A DNA stretch of 64,000 nucleotides from Girardia tigrina (lineage: Eukaryota > Platyhelminthes > Tricladida > Dugesiidae). The stretch covers positions 5,661-69,660 of the forward strand of contig MQRK01194125.1 of the NCBI GenBank assembly GCA_001938485.1. The letters are read 5' to 3'. This document shows, one piece after another, positions 14,801-29,800 of this stretch; the first letter of the stretch is position 1; each line of letters starts with the position of its first letter. The position numbers and the translations under genes were made by a program. Under the pieces are notes generated by a model, which worked only from the letters and a program-made list of their open reading frames with translations, did not search any database and had not been told where the DNA came from.

Positions 14801-17800
14801 TGGCAGTTACTAAATTATTTTTGTTAAAAAAACTACTCAACCATAAATTCTATCTTACATTGACAATTTTTTCCGTCACCCGTAAATCCGCTATTACATT
14901 TGCATGAGTAACTGCCAACTAGGTTGGTGCAAGTGGCGTTTGTATTACATTTGTTCAAAACAGGATTGTTGCATTCGTTAATGTCCGTGCAGCTTAATTT
15001 TCCGTCACCTTCAAATCCGAGATTGCAAGAACATAAATTTTTATAACATTTTCCATTTTTGGCACAATCGGCATCTCCAAGACAAAATAGTTTATCTGTA
15101 ACATAATATGGTTAAAAGACGTTTGTGAAGCAGCTTAGAAACAAAACATCTTACTTTGACATGTGCCATTGTCTAATCTTACGTAGTTGTCCAAACAACT
15201 ACAATTGTAACTTCCGATGGTATCTGTACAAACTTCATTGATTCCACAAGTATTGGGGTTGTTCAAACATTCATTTATATCTAATTTGTAATATTTGATA
15301 TATTAAACTTTTAAATCAAGCATTCCCTTACTGGTACAAGTCATTAGACCGTCTCCTTTAAATCCAGCTTTACACTGACATTGACCCATACGACACAGTC
15401 CATTTGTATTGCAATCTTTATCCCCTGTGCATGGAGTATTTGCTGTTCACCAAGTAAAATAAACTATTTCTTTTATAAACTAAAATTTACTATATTCACA
15501 AATTCCTGGATACTTCGAACTACAACTTTTTTCTGCCCAAGGTAGCTGGTTTGATTTGGAACCATCAACAATGAAACAATTAGCTGATCCAGTTAATCCC
15601 GGTTCCTTACTGTTCCAATTCGTATATTCGAATGTTGAATTGTCTGACCAGAAAAACGTTGAAGGTTTACTTAGATTTTCTTGGAGACCTAAAAATAATA
15701 TTAAAAAATTACTAGTTTTTTAGTTGTTAACATAAATATTAGACACGTGTTTGTAAAAAATTTTTAATTTGTATCATTCTCGATTTATATTTTGAGTCTT
15801 TGTAACTGTTAGTTATATGTTGTTGTAAATCGGTTATTTTACTTGTAAACAACTCATAACAGAAATTCATATTGTGAATAAATTATTGTGTCTTTAAATT
15901 CGTGGGCCTCCAATCTCTGTAATGGTATTGAGCCTCTGGCTCTTTAGAGAGTCCACCCAAACTAAAGTCCTTAAGGGCCCCCCGATAGGCCTCCTACGGG
16001 GTCAGTGGCCTTCCACCTCTGAGCAGTCGGCTTGCCAGTAACGAACGACGAACCATGGAACTTGGTACCATGGCCGTACGGTGGACGCGTAACAACCGCG
16101 AAATGGGCACTTGAATTGTCCTCTTGCAGTCTTGTAATCGGCTGGCAGTCGGTATTGTAGGTGCGTCTCATCGGCATCGTCGTTCGACTGTATCCTCGAC
16201 ATACTCACAGTTGCGTCCGGCAACTGAGGATTGGATTGGTTTGATGTCGGCTCTTCCTCGTTCTCTTCTTCCAAGTTTTCTTCTCTCTGGGGGTTGGATG
16301 TTGGATGTCTTTAAATTCGTAAGAAATTAGTCACCAATAGACCAATTGTAAGCAGCAAACTATGTATTAAGTTGTTGAAAAAGGAATGCAAGTTTTTGAT
16401 TCTAAACTAAAAAATGTAACTCAGCACAGAAAAAACTATTAATCCAAAAAAAATCTATCAGAATCAAGACATTTTTACCAAAGAGAAACAAGTTTATTGA
16501 TTCCTCTAGCGTAGAACTCCTGCGTTTTTGGTGCGATGAAAGCGTTAAAGGCGTCTTTGGCGTCATCTTGGTTTTTGAAGCATTTATCCTTAATGAATTT
16601 GTCTATTTTATATTTATTTTGTATTTAGACACCTCATCAGAGGGCAATTCGGTTTTTAAGAAAGGCTATTCGAAAGTTGACTCATTTTAAATTGAACATG
16701 CAAAATTTGATCGTGATCTAAGATGTGTTTTCTTTTACACTGTCGACGCAATGTAATCAAATCTAATAGCCGCCGATATCATTAATACATTGACATAATA
16801 GCAGCCTTAGCCGGCCAGCAGATTTAATACCATTATTATTTCAATATCTACCGCTGCGGACGGTGTCAAAGAAAGCTCAGCTTTTTGATAATAATTTTAT
16901 ACGTGGTGCGCTCAATAGGTAGTGTGCCTAACATAGAAATAATATTCTGATTCCAATGAATTATTTTCATAACAAGCAAGTTATAAAGGTAATATTTGTG
17001 ATATTTGTTTTAATCTATTATTTTTGTTTAGGTTAGAGAACGCATAAATTCGAAAATGTCATTGGAAAACGTCCAATATCGAAGCGTTATTCGTTTCTTG
17101 TTAATGAAAGGGAAAATCCGGGAAGAAATATTCGTATATTCGAATATATAAACAGTTTAGTTCTGTTTATGGCGAAGAGAGTCCATCCATATCTACTGTC
17201 AAACGATGGTTCAACCATTTTCGATATGGTCGAACATTTGTTTCTGATGAAGAAAAGTCAGGCAGGCCACGTGAAATTGGCGAAGAAATAGCGAAAAATC
17301 GTGAAGTGTGAGCGACGAATCACTATCAGAAAACTGACAATGCGATTAAATGTCAGCAGAGGTACCATACAATCACTGCTTACGGAAACTGGAATTAGAA
17401 AATTGTGTTCACGCTTCGTGCCACAGTTTTTAACAGCAGACATGAAGGAACGGCGATTGATGTGCTGCCAGGAAAACTTAAACCTCTATGAATGTATTGG
17501 AGACCGCTTCTTACAGAATATTATGACAATGGATGAAACACCACTTGTCATTTATGTCCCAGAATCAAGACGTGAGTCTCATGAGTGGAAGTGCCAGGGG
17601 AAGAGTGTTCGAAGAAGATGCGATCATCAACCTCTCACAAAAAAGCTCTCATGCTCCTCACTTTTTGGGATGCAAATGGAATGATCCTTGCTGATTTTGC
17701 GGAAGCTGGTGTTCGTATCAACAGTGAATACTACTCCCGGCTCGAGCTTCAGGTAAAAAAGCTGAGAAGGAAGAGCAGAGTTTGTGAGTTATATTATTTG

Positions 17801-20800
17801 CACGACAATGCCCCCATCCACACAAGTGAGCTGTCAATGTCATCAATTGAGGGTTGTGGCCTCACCATGCTCTCTTACCCTCCATACAGCCCGGTTCTGG
17901 CGCCTTCCGATTATCATCTTTTCATCCACCTCAAACGAGCTCTCAGGGGTCAACATTTTGCTACGAAAAAAGACTTGAAGGATGCAGTCTCAAATTTCTT
18001 GGCTCAACAGCCACCGAAATTCTTTGAAAAAGCCTTTCTGGACCTTGTTGTGCCCTGGAAAAAATGTGTTGGTGTAAATGGACATTTCTTTGAGAAATGA
18101 TACCTTTATAACTTGCTTGTTATGAAAAATAAATTTCATTGGCATCGGATTATTATTTTTATGTTAGGCTCAGTACTTATTGAGCGCACCACGTAAGATG
18201 AAACGATACAAAAATTTAATATTCATAGAATCTCATTATTTATCCAGATAAAAATTTGTAAAAAATAAAATTTAGATAAAACTCAATAATTTCTAATCGT
18301 CATTATTTTTAATTTTCAAAGTTTTTTGTTTTCTAATAAATATTTTGAAAATTTCCTGTCTTTTCTTAACAATTTTCCAGTTTTACTTCGGTGAACAATC
18401 AATGTCGCAGTATCATAAATTATGTATAATTATATTCCTGAGAAAAGGAAGGGGAAGTTGAGGGGCAGTAATAATTTTTGGTAGACTTGAAAAATATTTA
18501 ATTGTTTTTAGAAATTTGACTCTGAACCTAACCTCATATTGACCATTATATCCTTGTTCGTTTATGCCGGAGTCTCGTTGAACAGAACCCCGGGGCAAAA
18601 CGAGGTTTACTTGTACATTCAATTCGAAAGGTTGAGTTTATGAAACGGCTTTTAAATATTAAACAACCTCTCTTTTCGTTGAAGATAATGAAGATAACGA
18701 TATAGAAATAAAAATTAAACGATCCTAACAGAGAATAAAATCTGAGATCCTGGATCAAGTCGTACAACAAATATCAAAATTATGTTTAAAATTTCTAATT
18801 TTTAACAGTGATAAACGGATTTAAATCACAAAAAAATATTTGAACAACTTTGCGTGTTACAAATAAAGGCTAACGTGACTGAAGTTTTCAACAGGACTGG
18901 CCAGGTCAGTTTAGCTTAAGATCACTCATTAATAGGATAAAGGACTCTTCTCTTTCTAATAATGAGATTTGCTCTCAACTTTTGTCTCGGCTTTCCATTT
19001 TTCGAAGTCTCATTCTGCGTGAAATAATATGATTTCTTACATTAAATTCATTTTTTGTATTTTATTGGAGTTGAATAACATTAATTTTTTGGTATACGAT
19101 ATGGTATAAGATACAGAAAGACTTCTTCGAAGTTTTAGGTTAAAATTCATATAAAATTTGTTCTGAAAGATCTAGATTACTTGATGTTTCGAGTCAACCA
19201 TAAATGTTAAGGCACAAATCGTGACGTGTATTTGCTTGTACTTGTTTGCGTTACATATATACATGTTCTAGTGTTGTGCTATAGATTAATATTTTGTAAA
19301 TTTATGTTTTACAAAATCAATAAATAAACGAATAACAATTTAAAGAATTATTTGTAACTTACACATAAGAGATTATTATTGTGAAAGTCTACAAATCATA
19401 CATAAAACCGAATTCCTGGTTTTCTATTTCTGTTAATTTCAGGTTAATACAATTCAATTGCCACTATTTGTTCATTGGGTTTGATAATTCTATTTGCAAA
19501 GTAATACAGTGAAAGCCGCTTAATAGGACCAGTAAAAATCTATTAATGGGAACACTCATGAAACTGTTTGACCCTTCAAACAACATGAAAGTCATGAAAA
19601 ACGTGTTTTTAGCGTAGGTCATACACCCACCCCAATCAACATACACATACACACGTAACAAAGAAGCAGGTCTTGACTGAATTTGTATTTACTGTATTTG
19701 TTCTTATCTCTTTAGCTGCAGAGAGTACCTGCTACATTTGTAGCACACAGCAAGAGGAAAAGTGTCCTGCAAGCAAACGTACAGTTAGTGGCGGTAGCCC
19801 CATACATTTACCATCCCAGGTACGTATGTATGTGTGTGTCGCCTAACTCGACATCAATCTTGCTAGAGCACAATGGGGAGGGTTGCAGACTGTCATTCAT
19901 TTTAAAATACAGTAAAGTAGTACAGAACTGTATTGCCCAATACTGTACATAGTTAAAGCGTTTAACGTACTGTTTATACGAAGAGTGTGTACTTCAGAGC
20001 TCTCAAACTGTTTAGACCATCGCAATCGGTTTGTAGGCAGTTTTAAACCGATGGCGACATTTAAAAACGCGCAAAATGTTGTTACAACTCGAAAAGTGTA
20101 CTTTGTCAAAAAATAACACCACTTCGCTTAATGGGACTAGTCGGTTAATAGGACCAGTTGGGCTTGGGACAAATGTGGTCCTATTAAGCGGCTTACACTG
20201 TAATACCTTTTTTCTTACTGTTCTGTGTTGTATTTATTTCAAAAGATTTTGTTTACCATAGTTTTTTTTTGCTATTTTTATTTATTAAAGAGGTTCACTG
20301 ATCGAACCAAAAATAATTTAAGTCAGCCTTTTTAACAATAAACATAGATCATTCTTTACTCTTACATAAAACGAAGTATGATAAAACTCACCAATCCAAT
20401 AGCTATTCCATATGTTTTTATTCCTTAAATAACTTTCAAGAAACATTTGTTCTCCGTAAGTAGCGATTGATATTAAATCGCCACCAGCTGAAGAACAAGC
20501 CTTTTGCGAAGCAGGTACCGAATCTTCTGGCACCGGTTTATAACATTTTCCATTGAAATATTCCGAAGTTGTCGGACATCGATAAAAGACTGAAGATAAT
20601 AATTATACAATTAAATAATCAAAAATATTAATATTATCAAAAATAAACGTAATTATAAACAATTAATTTTCTTAAGATCGGAACAAAGTCAACAGAAAAA
20701 TATCAAACAAAAGTTGTCATTAAAAACAAAAATAAAAGAAAAATTCTCGGCCAAAAATATAAAAGAACGAAAGATTTATAAATGAATCATCGGACAAGAA

Positions 20801-23800
20801 AAAGAGTGATTATTTTTGGCGAAAGAATGTTTTTGTTAATTAGAATCTAGAAAGAAAAAGAACCGGAAACGTTTTAGAAACATTATATCATAAGTCTACA
20901 CTTGTCTAAATTTTAATTGAATTTATATAAGATTCAAAGGAAGAAAGCGTCTTGTTGACGATTGTCAAGCAAAAATTGTTTTGTTTTTAGTTGTGTCGTA
21001 AGCAATTTACGAATTCCATTATGAAGGAGTGCGTTTCCTTAATGCATTTTTCAATTATAAGCGATGTTATACTCGTTGTCTGAGTGAGATAATTAAGATT
21101 CGTTGGGAACGAAGCGGGGATAACGGATTAACAACGAAACAGAAAATGCAGATATGTTTCCACAGAAAATAATCTCGTTATTTATATTTATTTCGGTTTC
21201 AATTTTCCCCTACTGTGGATGGAAAATGTCTTTCATGATTGAGAAAAAATTTGTTTCGTTTTATAATTAATTAATGATTTTGATTATTTCAACAGGAAGC
21301 TGGAATTAAAAGTTGAGATGAAGGATGTCGTTAAAGAAGAATGATGTTTCAGACGAGGATGATGCATCACTCCATGAAGCATATCACCACTGAGCCTTGA
21401 CCTTCTTTTTATTCTTATTTAAATAAAATTTATTTATTTTCTAAATAAAAAAGATATTTACAAAATATTAAAGTATAAAAGTAATTATCATTATATACAC
21501 TTAAATACATACTAAAAGAAGGATTTTCCCTCCTATTGTGTCAGGTCTCATAGGATATATACAAAAAGATAGTAAAAAAGAAAGATTTTTGTCAAACCGG
21601 TATCGGAAATCTATATTCTGATTTGTATTTACTTTTATATCTTGATACTAAAATTTTAAGCATATTAAATACATAACAATTAATGGACAAGCAATTGCAA
21701 CGTAAATATACCGAGCGATGCCGATAAATTAGGACAAATAAATTACTCAAACAAAACATCCATTTTTAAGAAGGACTGAGTGCGAAAAATATTACTAACT
21801 TTAAAATCCTCTATCTTCAAAACCGTATTTTGATTGAAAAAATACCGACTGTTTTGATAAATATGTGTAATTCAAAATAATTTTAGGAAGCTGAGAAAGA
21901 TTATTTATTTTTTTTAATAAATTCTGCGAGCTATTCCGGAATACCTGCCATTAGACTTGCAATTGTAGTTTCTGTAACGTTTTTGACTGTATTATTCCAC
22001 TTGTTCCGAAAATCTGCAATTGTCTGTGCCCTCTTGTTTGTCGTCTTTAACTGCCTTTTTAATAGAGCCCAATATCTTTCGATTGGGCGAAGCTCTGGAC
22101 AATTTTGGTGGGTTTGCTTCTCTTTGCACCAAATCGACGTTATTGTCTTCGTACAACTTCTTGGCTGCCTTACCATAGTGGCACGTTGCCAAATCCGGTC
22201 AAAAGAAAGTAAAACGTCCGTGCTGACTTATGAATGGTAATAAACACTTTTGCAGCACTCCTTCACATAGACTTCTGTGTTTATTTTGCCAGATGTGACA
22301 AAGCATTTACTCCTTTTCCCGCATCCACATATAGTCTGCCAAACAAGAAATTTTTTAGGAAACTTAAATATTTTCTTCCATCTAAATTTTTCTTCAACTT
22401 CGCCTCTCTTAGTTTCAGAATAAAATTCTTGTCCGGGTAGCTGGGAAAACTCACAGAGCAGATAAGTCTCATCATCCATATTGAAACATTTTTTCTTCGC
22501 AAGAAAACCAGATTTCAACTTACTGGCTCGATAAAGTTTTAGTTGGTGTTCCGATCTGGTACTGTTTGAACTTTATACGTTTTTAAACCCACAGAATGTT
22601 TAATTTTCCGAACTGTTTTCTCGCTACAATTTGCCTTTACCGCCACTTTTTTCGATTTGATAGACGAGGATTTCTCTCTAACAGCGCCTTTACTGCCTTC
22701 ACATTCTGTGTACACGACAAAACCCTTTCTTCTTCCGGAACCGATTTTTCTAAGAACGTTCAAATTCTCATTTAAGTTTTTAATAACGTTAGAAACTGTT
22801 TTCTGACAAACCTTTGCCTTTCTGGCAATTGTTTTCCGACTTGATTGTGGATTTTCTTGAAATAAACGAATAATTAATTCGCGACTTCATATTTCTGACA
22901 TATTCATGAAAAATGAAATTTAAAAATGAATACTAAAAGGAATTTTATTTTGATTTATTCATACAACAGCCTACTTGATTAGATTTTTGTAATTTGTGAA
23001 TTTATGTTGGTGTTAGAGATTTAAAGTTAGTAATATTTTCGCACTCAGTCCTTATGTATGTACAGGGTGACACAGATTAATTCGGTTAAACTGTATTACA
23101 GTGTGACAAGTGATATTTGTAGGATAATGTTTACTTTGGCTGTTAGTTGTCTAAAATTTGTTCAGAGACATAAAATATAAACATGAATATTAAATAATTA
23201 AGGGCATTCTGCTTGAAATGCTAATCTATCTTTGTAGTATTTGTACTTTTGACAAAGGAATATGATATGCGAGCAGACATTATAATTGATCTTCTAGATG
23301 AAAGAATATCTATAGAAATCGAGGTTTTTTCAGGCTTCCAAAGAGCTTTGTTTTTTTAGTAAAAAAAGAGGTATGCTGAGAACCAGGAAAGGTTTTGTGC
23401 CTCAAAACACCATGAGGAACAACAGAGTTGGTACTGCACTTTCCTGAAAGATAAGTCAAAATTGCTTCCATTCAAGGTGAATGGAATTTTCCAAACCTGT
23501 GAAAAGTAATCTAAGAATGAAATACTATGCTTGAAAACAGCCTTTTTTTCGGATTTTTATTAAAATTATTTAGAAGTATAAAATAAAAATTGAAGACAAA
23601 GTAAAAAATATTTTGTAAAAGAAATTGTGTTAAAAAAATGGCGTTTTTTCTAAAAAAAACATCATTTGTTGTTTTTTGTTGATTGTTTCTTATAAACGAC
23701 CTTGAGATTTAATTTTTTTATATTTTGTATTTCTCTAAGACTTTGCATTTTTTATATTTATTTATAAAACAATTGAGATATGGCTGGTGGAATCGTGAGG

Positions 23801-26800
23801 GGTAAATTGATAATGGATGACAAACGGATGCTGGAATAACGACTTTAGCTGGCCATTTTGTGTGTGCAATCGATTTTTATACGCATTTCAATGAGAATGA
23901 GTTTATTTCCTTAAAAAAGGATAAACTTCTGAAGCTAAAGTTCGAAGATCTATTACCTAGGTAAAATAGTATACCTTAAAAAATTAAAAAAAATGTCTTT
24001 GCTTTCCTGATAAAATTTTTGAAAAAGGTTTTAAACTGTTAAGCCTCACTTATAAGATTTGATCATGCCAAGAATCGTCTAAGAAATAAAATTAAATTTA
24101 TTCTAACAACTGTGACTCCGAATAATTTAAATTATATTATAAATGTATTTTTACAGGTACTATTATCAAATCTTAATGGTTTTGCAAACAAAATAAATAA
24201 AAACAAAATACTCACCATTTTGTGGTTTTTCACATAGAAATCCATCGGCTTGTTCATTACAATCGGCGGAAATCCATTTCCCGGTTGATTGTATTTGGAA
24301 GCATTCGATATCCGGCGACATTCCAAGAACACTACGATTAGAGGTAGCATAGTTGGTGAATGATACGTCCTGGATATTTCTCCATTGAACTGTTGATGAT
24401 CTTTGCAGCAAATTTTTATTCAGTCCAAACCAATACTTTCCAGATAAGAGTTTTAAAAGTCTGTAGAATAGATCTTTCGATAAAAAGATATTATAAATAA
24501 TTTACCGATTAAAAATGGTTTTAGAAGTATCATTTGATGGAATTATGACTAAATCTCCTCCGTATTTCGCACATTCTATTGCTGAATTTACGACATTTTT
24601 CGGTTGAGGAAATAATGCAACACACTTTCCTCCAATTTCCTTCCAACCTTCCGCACATTTTCGAGGTGACGCCGCTTTAAATGAATGTTTTATTAATCAT
24701 TAATAATGTAATGACAAAATTATTTATTAATTTATTTAATTATTTATTATTTATTTCTTAAAAATCTTTTCAGTTAAACAATTTGATAGATGACAACGAG
24801 TAAATGGTTCTAGGACCTTTCCACACAGGACGCTTTTGCACCGGGACTTAACGAATTTCGATAAATATCGAAGTTTAAACTTTGTTTGATTGAAAATTTT
24901 GTCTCGATATTACGAAGTCAGTGTAGATACATCATATATATCACATGAAAAAAATCGAAAAAAATGATTTAACATACAAAAAATATTTAGAAATGATTTA
25001 TACGACTCTGTCGTTAATGATATGAGTCACATTAATGTTATAAACAGTTTGTTTAAAAAGATTGACTTTTTGGTTGGAAAATTCAAATGTCTATGAATAA
25101 AACTTTATAATGGCGTTGTTCGATGTTCTTTTATATAAACGCGGTGGTTCAACCCGGGAACCAAAAAATAAATCTCCTCCTATTTTAGAAGTTGAGATCG
25201 GGTTCAGAGAAGTTAACGAGTCATTATGTATGCCCGATACTTCGCCTCGTTTAGATATGGATCCTGAAACAATACCATACTCACGGTTTCAATTACGAAG
25301 ACACAGTAATTACTTTAAAAGACAATTCAGAACGAACAAGTTTTATTTTATATTTCTGACCTTTACCAAAATGTATTTTATTTTATAAAGCTTGTAGAAA
25401 GTCATTTGGAAAAGACTGTTGGTACATGATTTGAGAACCACTAAATTGGTTCGTTTAAATCAGGATCTCATAACATTCAATTTTGAAACATTAATATATT
25501 AAAAAAATATTTTACGGAATTTGCAAATGGCGGGATAGTTTTCACTGCAGTCCACACTCATGAATTTATATTTTTCGGAGGAACCGAAAGGTAGAATGAC
25601 CATACAAGATAAACCAGCTTTTGGATGACCAGTGGCCCAATTCTGGAAGGACACCAAGGAGAAGTCGATTGGCATATACGTTTCTTAAAAAAGGATTTAT
25701 AAAGGGATACCTTAGAAAAAAACTTTACCTTTGAAAGCCAAAGCCGAGTATCCGACATAAAGTGAAATATTTTTACCGAAGATTTCCAACTGTTCCGAAA
25801 TAAAGTTATGTGACATTATTGAGGCAAAAGTAGCTAAATGACCGCCCTGGTTGCCACAGATTTCTTCGTTTTTTGTTTGATTGTTTGGAACAGTTAAAAT
25901 TCGGTAACAGTATCCTTCATATGACCAACTATTTTGTGGACAAGGGTCTAAATAATTTTTATTAAAATATAATAATTTAATATTATTTAAAACGACTTAC
26001 AAACAAATTAAAACGTATTTTTGTCAATTAAATTTTAATTTAAGTGATTATTGTTGAAGTAATAATTATTACTTTAACATTAATTAAATTATTTATTCAT
26101 TGATTTAATAATTAAACTGTTAAAATACAAAAAAATTAATGCACGCAATTTGCAAAAAAAATTAATTAAATTTATTTAAATAAAAAATGTTTTACCAGTT
26201 CTTTTAAAAAAACAAAAATAAATAAATTTTAATAGAAAACAAAATATCATTAAATAAATTCGATAAATAATTTATTTAAATAAAATTATAAATAATTAAC
26301 ATAATTTTTAGTTATGATAATTCAGTAAATTAAAAAGTAATATTTTAATGATAATTATAATTATTCGAACAGATTATTGAAATAATATATATATNNNNNN
26401 NNNNNNNNNNNNNNNNNNNNNNNNNNNNNNNNNNNNNNNNNNNNNNNNNNNNNNNNNNNNNNNNNNNNNNNNNNNNNNNNNNNNNNNNNNNNNNNNNNNN
26501 NNNNNNNNNNNNNNNNNNNNNNNNNNNNNNNNNNNNNNNNNNNNNNNNNNNNNNNNNNNNNNNNNNNNNNNNNNNNNNNNNNNNNNNNNNNNNNNNNNNN
26601 NNNNNNNNNNNNNNNNNNNNNNNNNNNNNNNNNNNNNNNNNNNNNNNNNNNNNNNNNNNNNNNNNNNNNNNNNNNNNNNNNNNNNNNNNNNNNNNNNNNN
26701 NNNNNNNNNNNNNNNNNNNNNNNNNNNNNNNNNNNNNNNNNNNNNNNNNNNNNNNNNNNNNNNNNNNNNAAATCGAAACATGTCCAATAGTTGTATTAAA

Positions 26801-26853
26801 AAAGCTTTAATCAAATTATATTTTCGAAATACTAAACTTGCGTTCACAAGACT

Positions 26854-26892
<39 letters not shown>

Positions 26893-29800
26893 ATGTCAAC
26901 TAACCATAGGAACAGCCGGTATGATTCATTCCCTTAAATCCGTCCCCAAAAGAACCTTCCACGCAGTTGCAAGAGAATCCCCCATTTGGAAGGTCTGTAC
27001 ATAGAGCATTAGAGTCACAGGTAGCATCTTGATGAAAGGAACAGTCCTGTTGATCGGGGTTGACCGGTTTTATTGGAATCTCTACATTATTACTTCCTTA
27101 AATCCTGTTTGAAAATATTTATTTTACCTGAACAGGTATTTCCGTCGCCTTCATAACCGTTTTGGCAAATGCATTTATAGCTGCCGTGGGTATTGTAACA
27201 TGTCGCATAAACGCTACAGTTGGCCGTCTTGTCTGTGCACTCATTTATATCTTGAAAAGAAAAACATTTCAATAAAATTATTTATTTTTGTTGAAGATGT
27301 TAAAAAAGTTTAGAGATTGTTTTCAACAATTATCGGTTGAAAATGACCTAAAAATTATCGAAATAGTCTTTGCTAAGATAAGAAGTATAAGAAGAAGTAT
27401 TCCAAAAATACGATAGTCTTTTACCATTGCTATTTTCAGAGGAAAACTCTTTAAAGTGAGAAGTTTAATTCAAAAGGCAAATACTCACACTAAATACATT
27501 TGAGAAAAGTGTATGAAAAATGTACGATTACAGTATGATTACTGGACAAAAGCGCTCAAGTAAAATGAGCTCATGACAAAAGCGCTAAGGATCATAGAAT
27601 AAGAATAGAAAGATGGTGAACTATGCTTGTGCAGGTTGAAGTGATAGGAAACTGTGATGGAAGATCGCTGCGGTTCTGACATGCAAATCGATCGTCGGAC
27701 ATGAGTGTAGGGGCGAAAGACTAATCGAAACATCTAGTAGCTGGTTCCCTCCGAAGTACGCCTCCAGATAGCTGGCATTTGTGATTTAGTATCATCTAGT
27801 AAAGCAAATGATTAGAAGAATTTGGGACGAAATGTCCTCAAATCATTCTCAAACTTTAAATGGGTACGAAGAGTATCTTTCTTTAATATTTTTGTCGAAG
27901 ATATACGTAGTTTGAAAGTGCTCAGTGGGTCATTTTTGGTAAGCAGAACTGGCGATGTGGTCATGAACAGTAATTGCGCTGTCTAAACAACTTACTAATT
28001 CGCTATAAATATTTTTTACCAAAAGAATTCTATTATTATTGTTTATTTGTATTCATTTTTAAAATATAATATAATTATTTTAATGATATTTTTATCTCTA
28101 AAGCATGATGAATAGAAAGTGTCATATAATAGAATATCAAATAAGAGTCATTGAAGAATCTAATAAAATTAATCTGTCTAAATAATTTAACTTGAAAACG
28201 TTTGAATTAAGAATGGCCATAAAATGAAAACAAAGGTAAAAGGATCTGTTGGTCTATATGGTCTAAATTCCTCAATTTATCAGTTCTTAAAGATTATTGC
28301 AATAAATAAAATTGTCATTCATTTTGTTCAAGAAACACAAAAAAAGAACATTAAAAGAACATCGGCAATTTGTGTCCTTCAACCGGTAAAAAACGCCTTA
28401 TATGACATGTTTTAGGAAAACGTTCAGATTCTCACCATTCAGAATCCACCATTGCTTACGTATGTGCTTGATTGATGAGGCTTTCTCGTTATAAATGTTA
28501 TCACTTATTGAATCGAATTGTCTCTTTTCATGAAAAGTTGATCCAATATGATAATTACAAACGTTCAGCACGAATAATGCAACAAAAAACAGTCCAAAGT
28601 AAACACTCATCAAAAGAAGCTGATGGTAAAAATTTTATGGTCTACCACAGGTGTAATCCATTATGACTTCAAATAAGAACAGTCGTGTTTAGTAAACAGG
28701 TCGACTCTCATCTGACTCTAGACAATGCAAAACCAAATACTGCATTAAAGACCCTGACAAAACTACAGGAACTTGAGTTGGCATTTCCGCATAATTATTC
28801 AAACTCACCAGACCTTGCCCCAACTGAGTACCATTCCTTCCTCAATTTCAACAACTTTTTGATAAGAAGAAAATATAATTCTGAAGATGTCGTAAAAATG
28901 ACCTTTCAGGAATTTATAGATTCTCGTCCACCAAATTTATATTCTAATGGCCTCAACAAGCTGCTGCTCATAGGACAAAAGTGTGTCGATAATATGTGTG
29001 CATACTTTGATGAATAACACAAAAATATTTGTAATGGTAAATTACCAATAAACTTTGACATTAGTTCTACAAATTTCATACTTGGCGAAGTTATTTAGTG
29101 ATATGAAATTTTAACCAACTCTTTATAGTAATCGTCATTTATGATAAAAAATGAAAAAAATATATTATTTGTGTCATGTTAACTTTGGTCAGATGTTTGC
29201 ATTAATGAACCTCTTTGCTAATGACGAATACAATGGTTTACTACACTGGTTCTAATTGATGTTGGTAAAGGAGTCTTGTATGAGATCTTTGTTATAGAGT
29301 ATAAAAGTATGATTAGATTTTCCTCTTGAAGATTCGATTCGAAAACTCTTCTAATTTACAATGAAATACTCTGTTGTCTATCTTTTCTATAATTAAATGT
29401 TTGAATTTTTTCCTATATTTACAAATGCTTATAATTTGAATCGTTAATAATAATACCACAAAGTGAACCTCAACCGATGGCTTAGGCTGAGACCCAATTA
29501 AATTTTAACTAATTTTTTATAAAAGAAAAAATCATAATAATAAAATCAGACAACAAATATTTAGGAACAATTATAATATTTTGATTTGAGAGAAATCCAA
29601 TTTAATTTTGATAAAAGCCAAAAAGAAAAAGTTAATTTTATGTGAATAAAAAAAATTAAAAACAAAGAAAAGTTTCGAATGTTATAAGCTAACCTTTACA
29701 AGTAAGACCATCTCCTGAGAAACCAACTTTACATTTGCAATCATAATTTCCTAAGGTATTGATACAATCTCCATCCGGACTGCAAACATAACTTCCACGG

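Noticed and set aside
16002-16274. C2H2 zinc finger suggested by KCPFRGC in the GC-rich insert
   Set aside because: No histidine pair follows at the right spacing in that frame.
23060-23085. Tc1/mariner terminus CAGGGTGACACAG next to the Tc1-like element
   Set aside because: No inverted partner within several kilobases.
25110-25388. 92-codon plus-strand frame in a host intron
   Set aside because: No domain, no splice or promoter context, antisense to well-supported exons.
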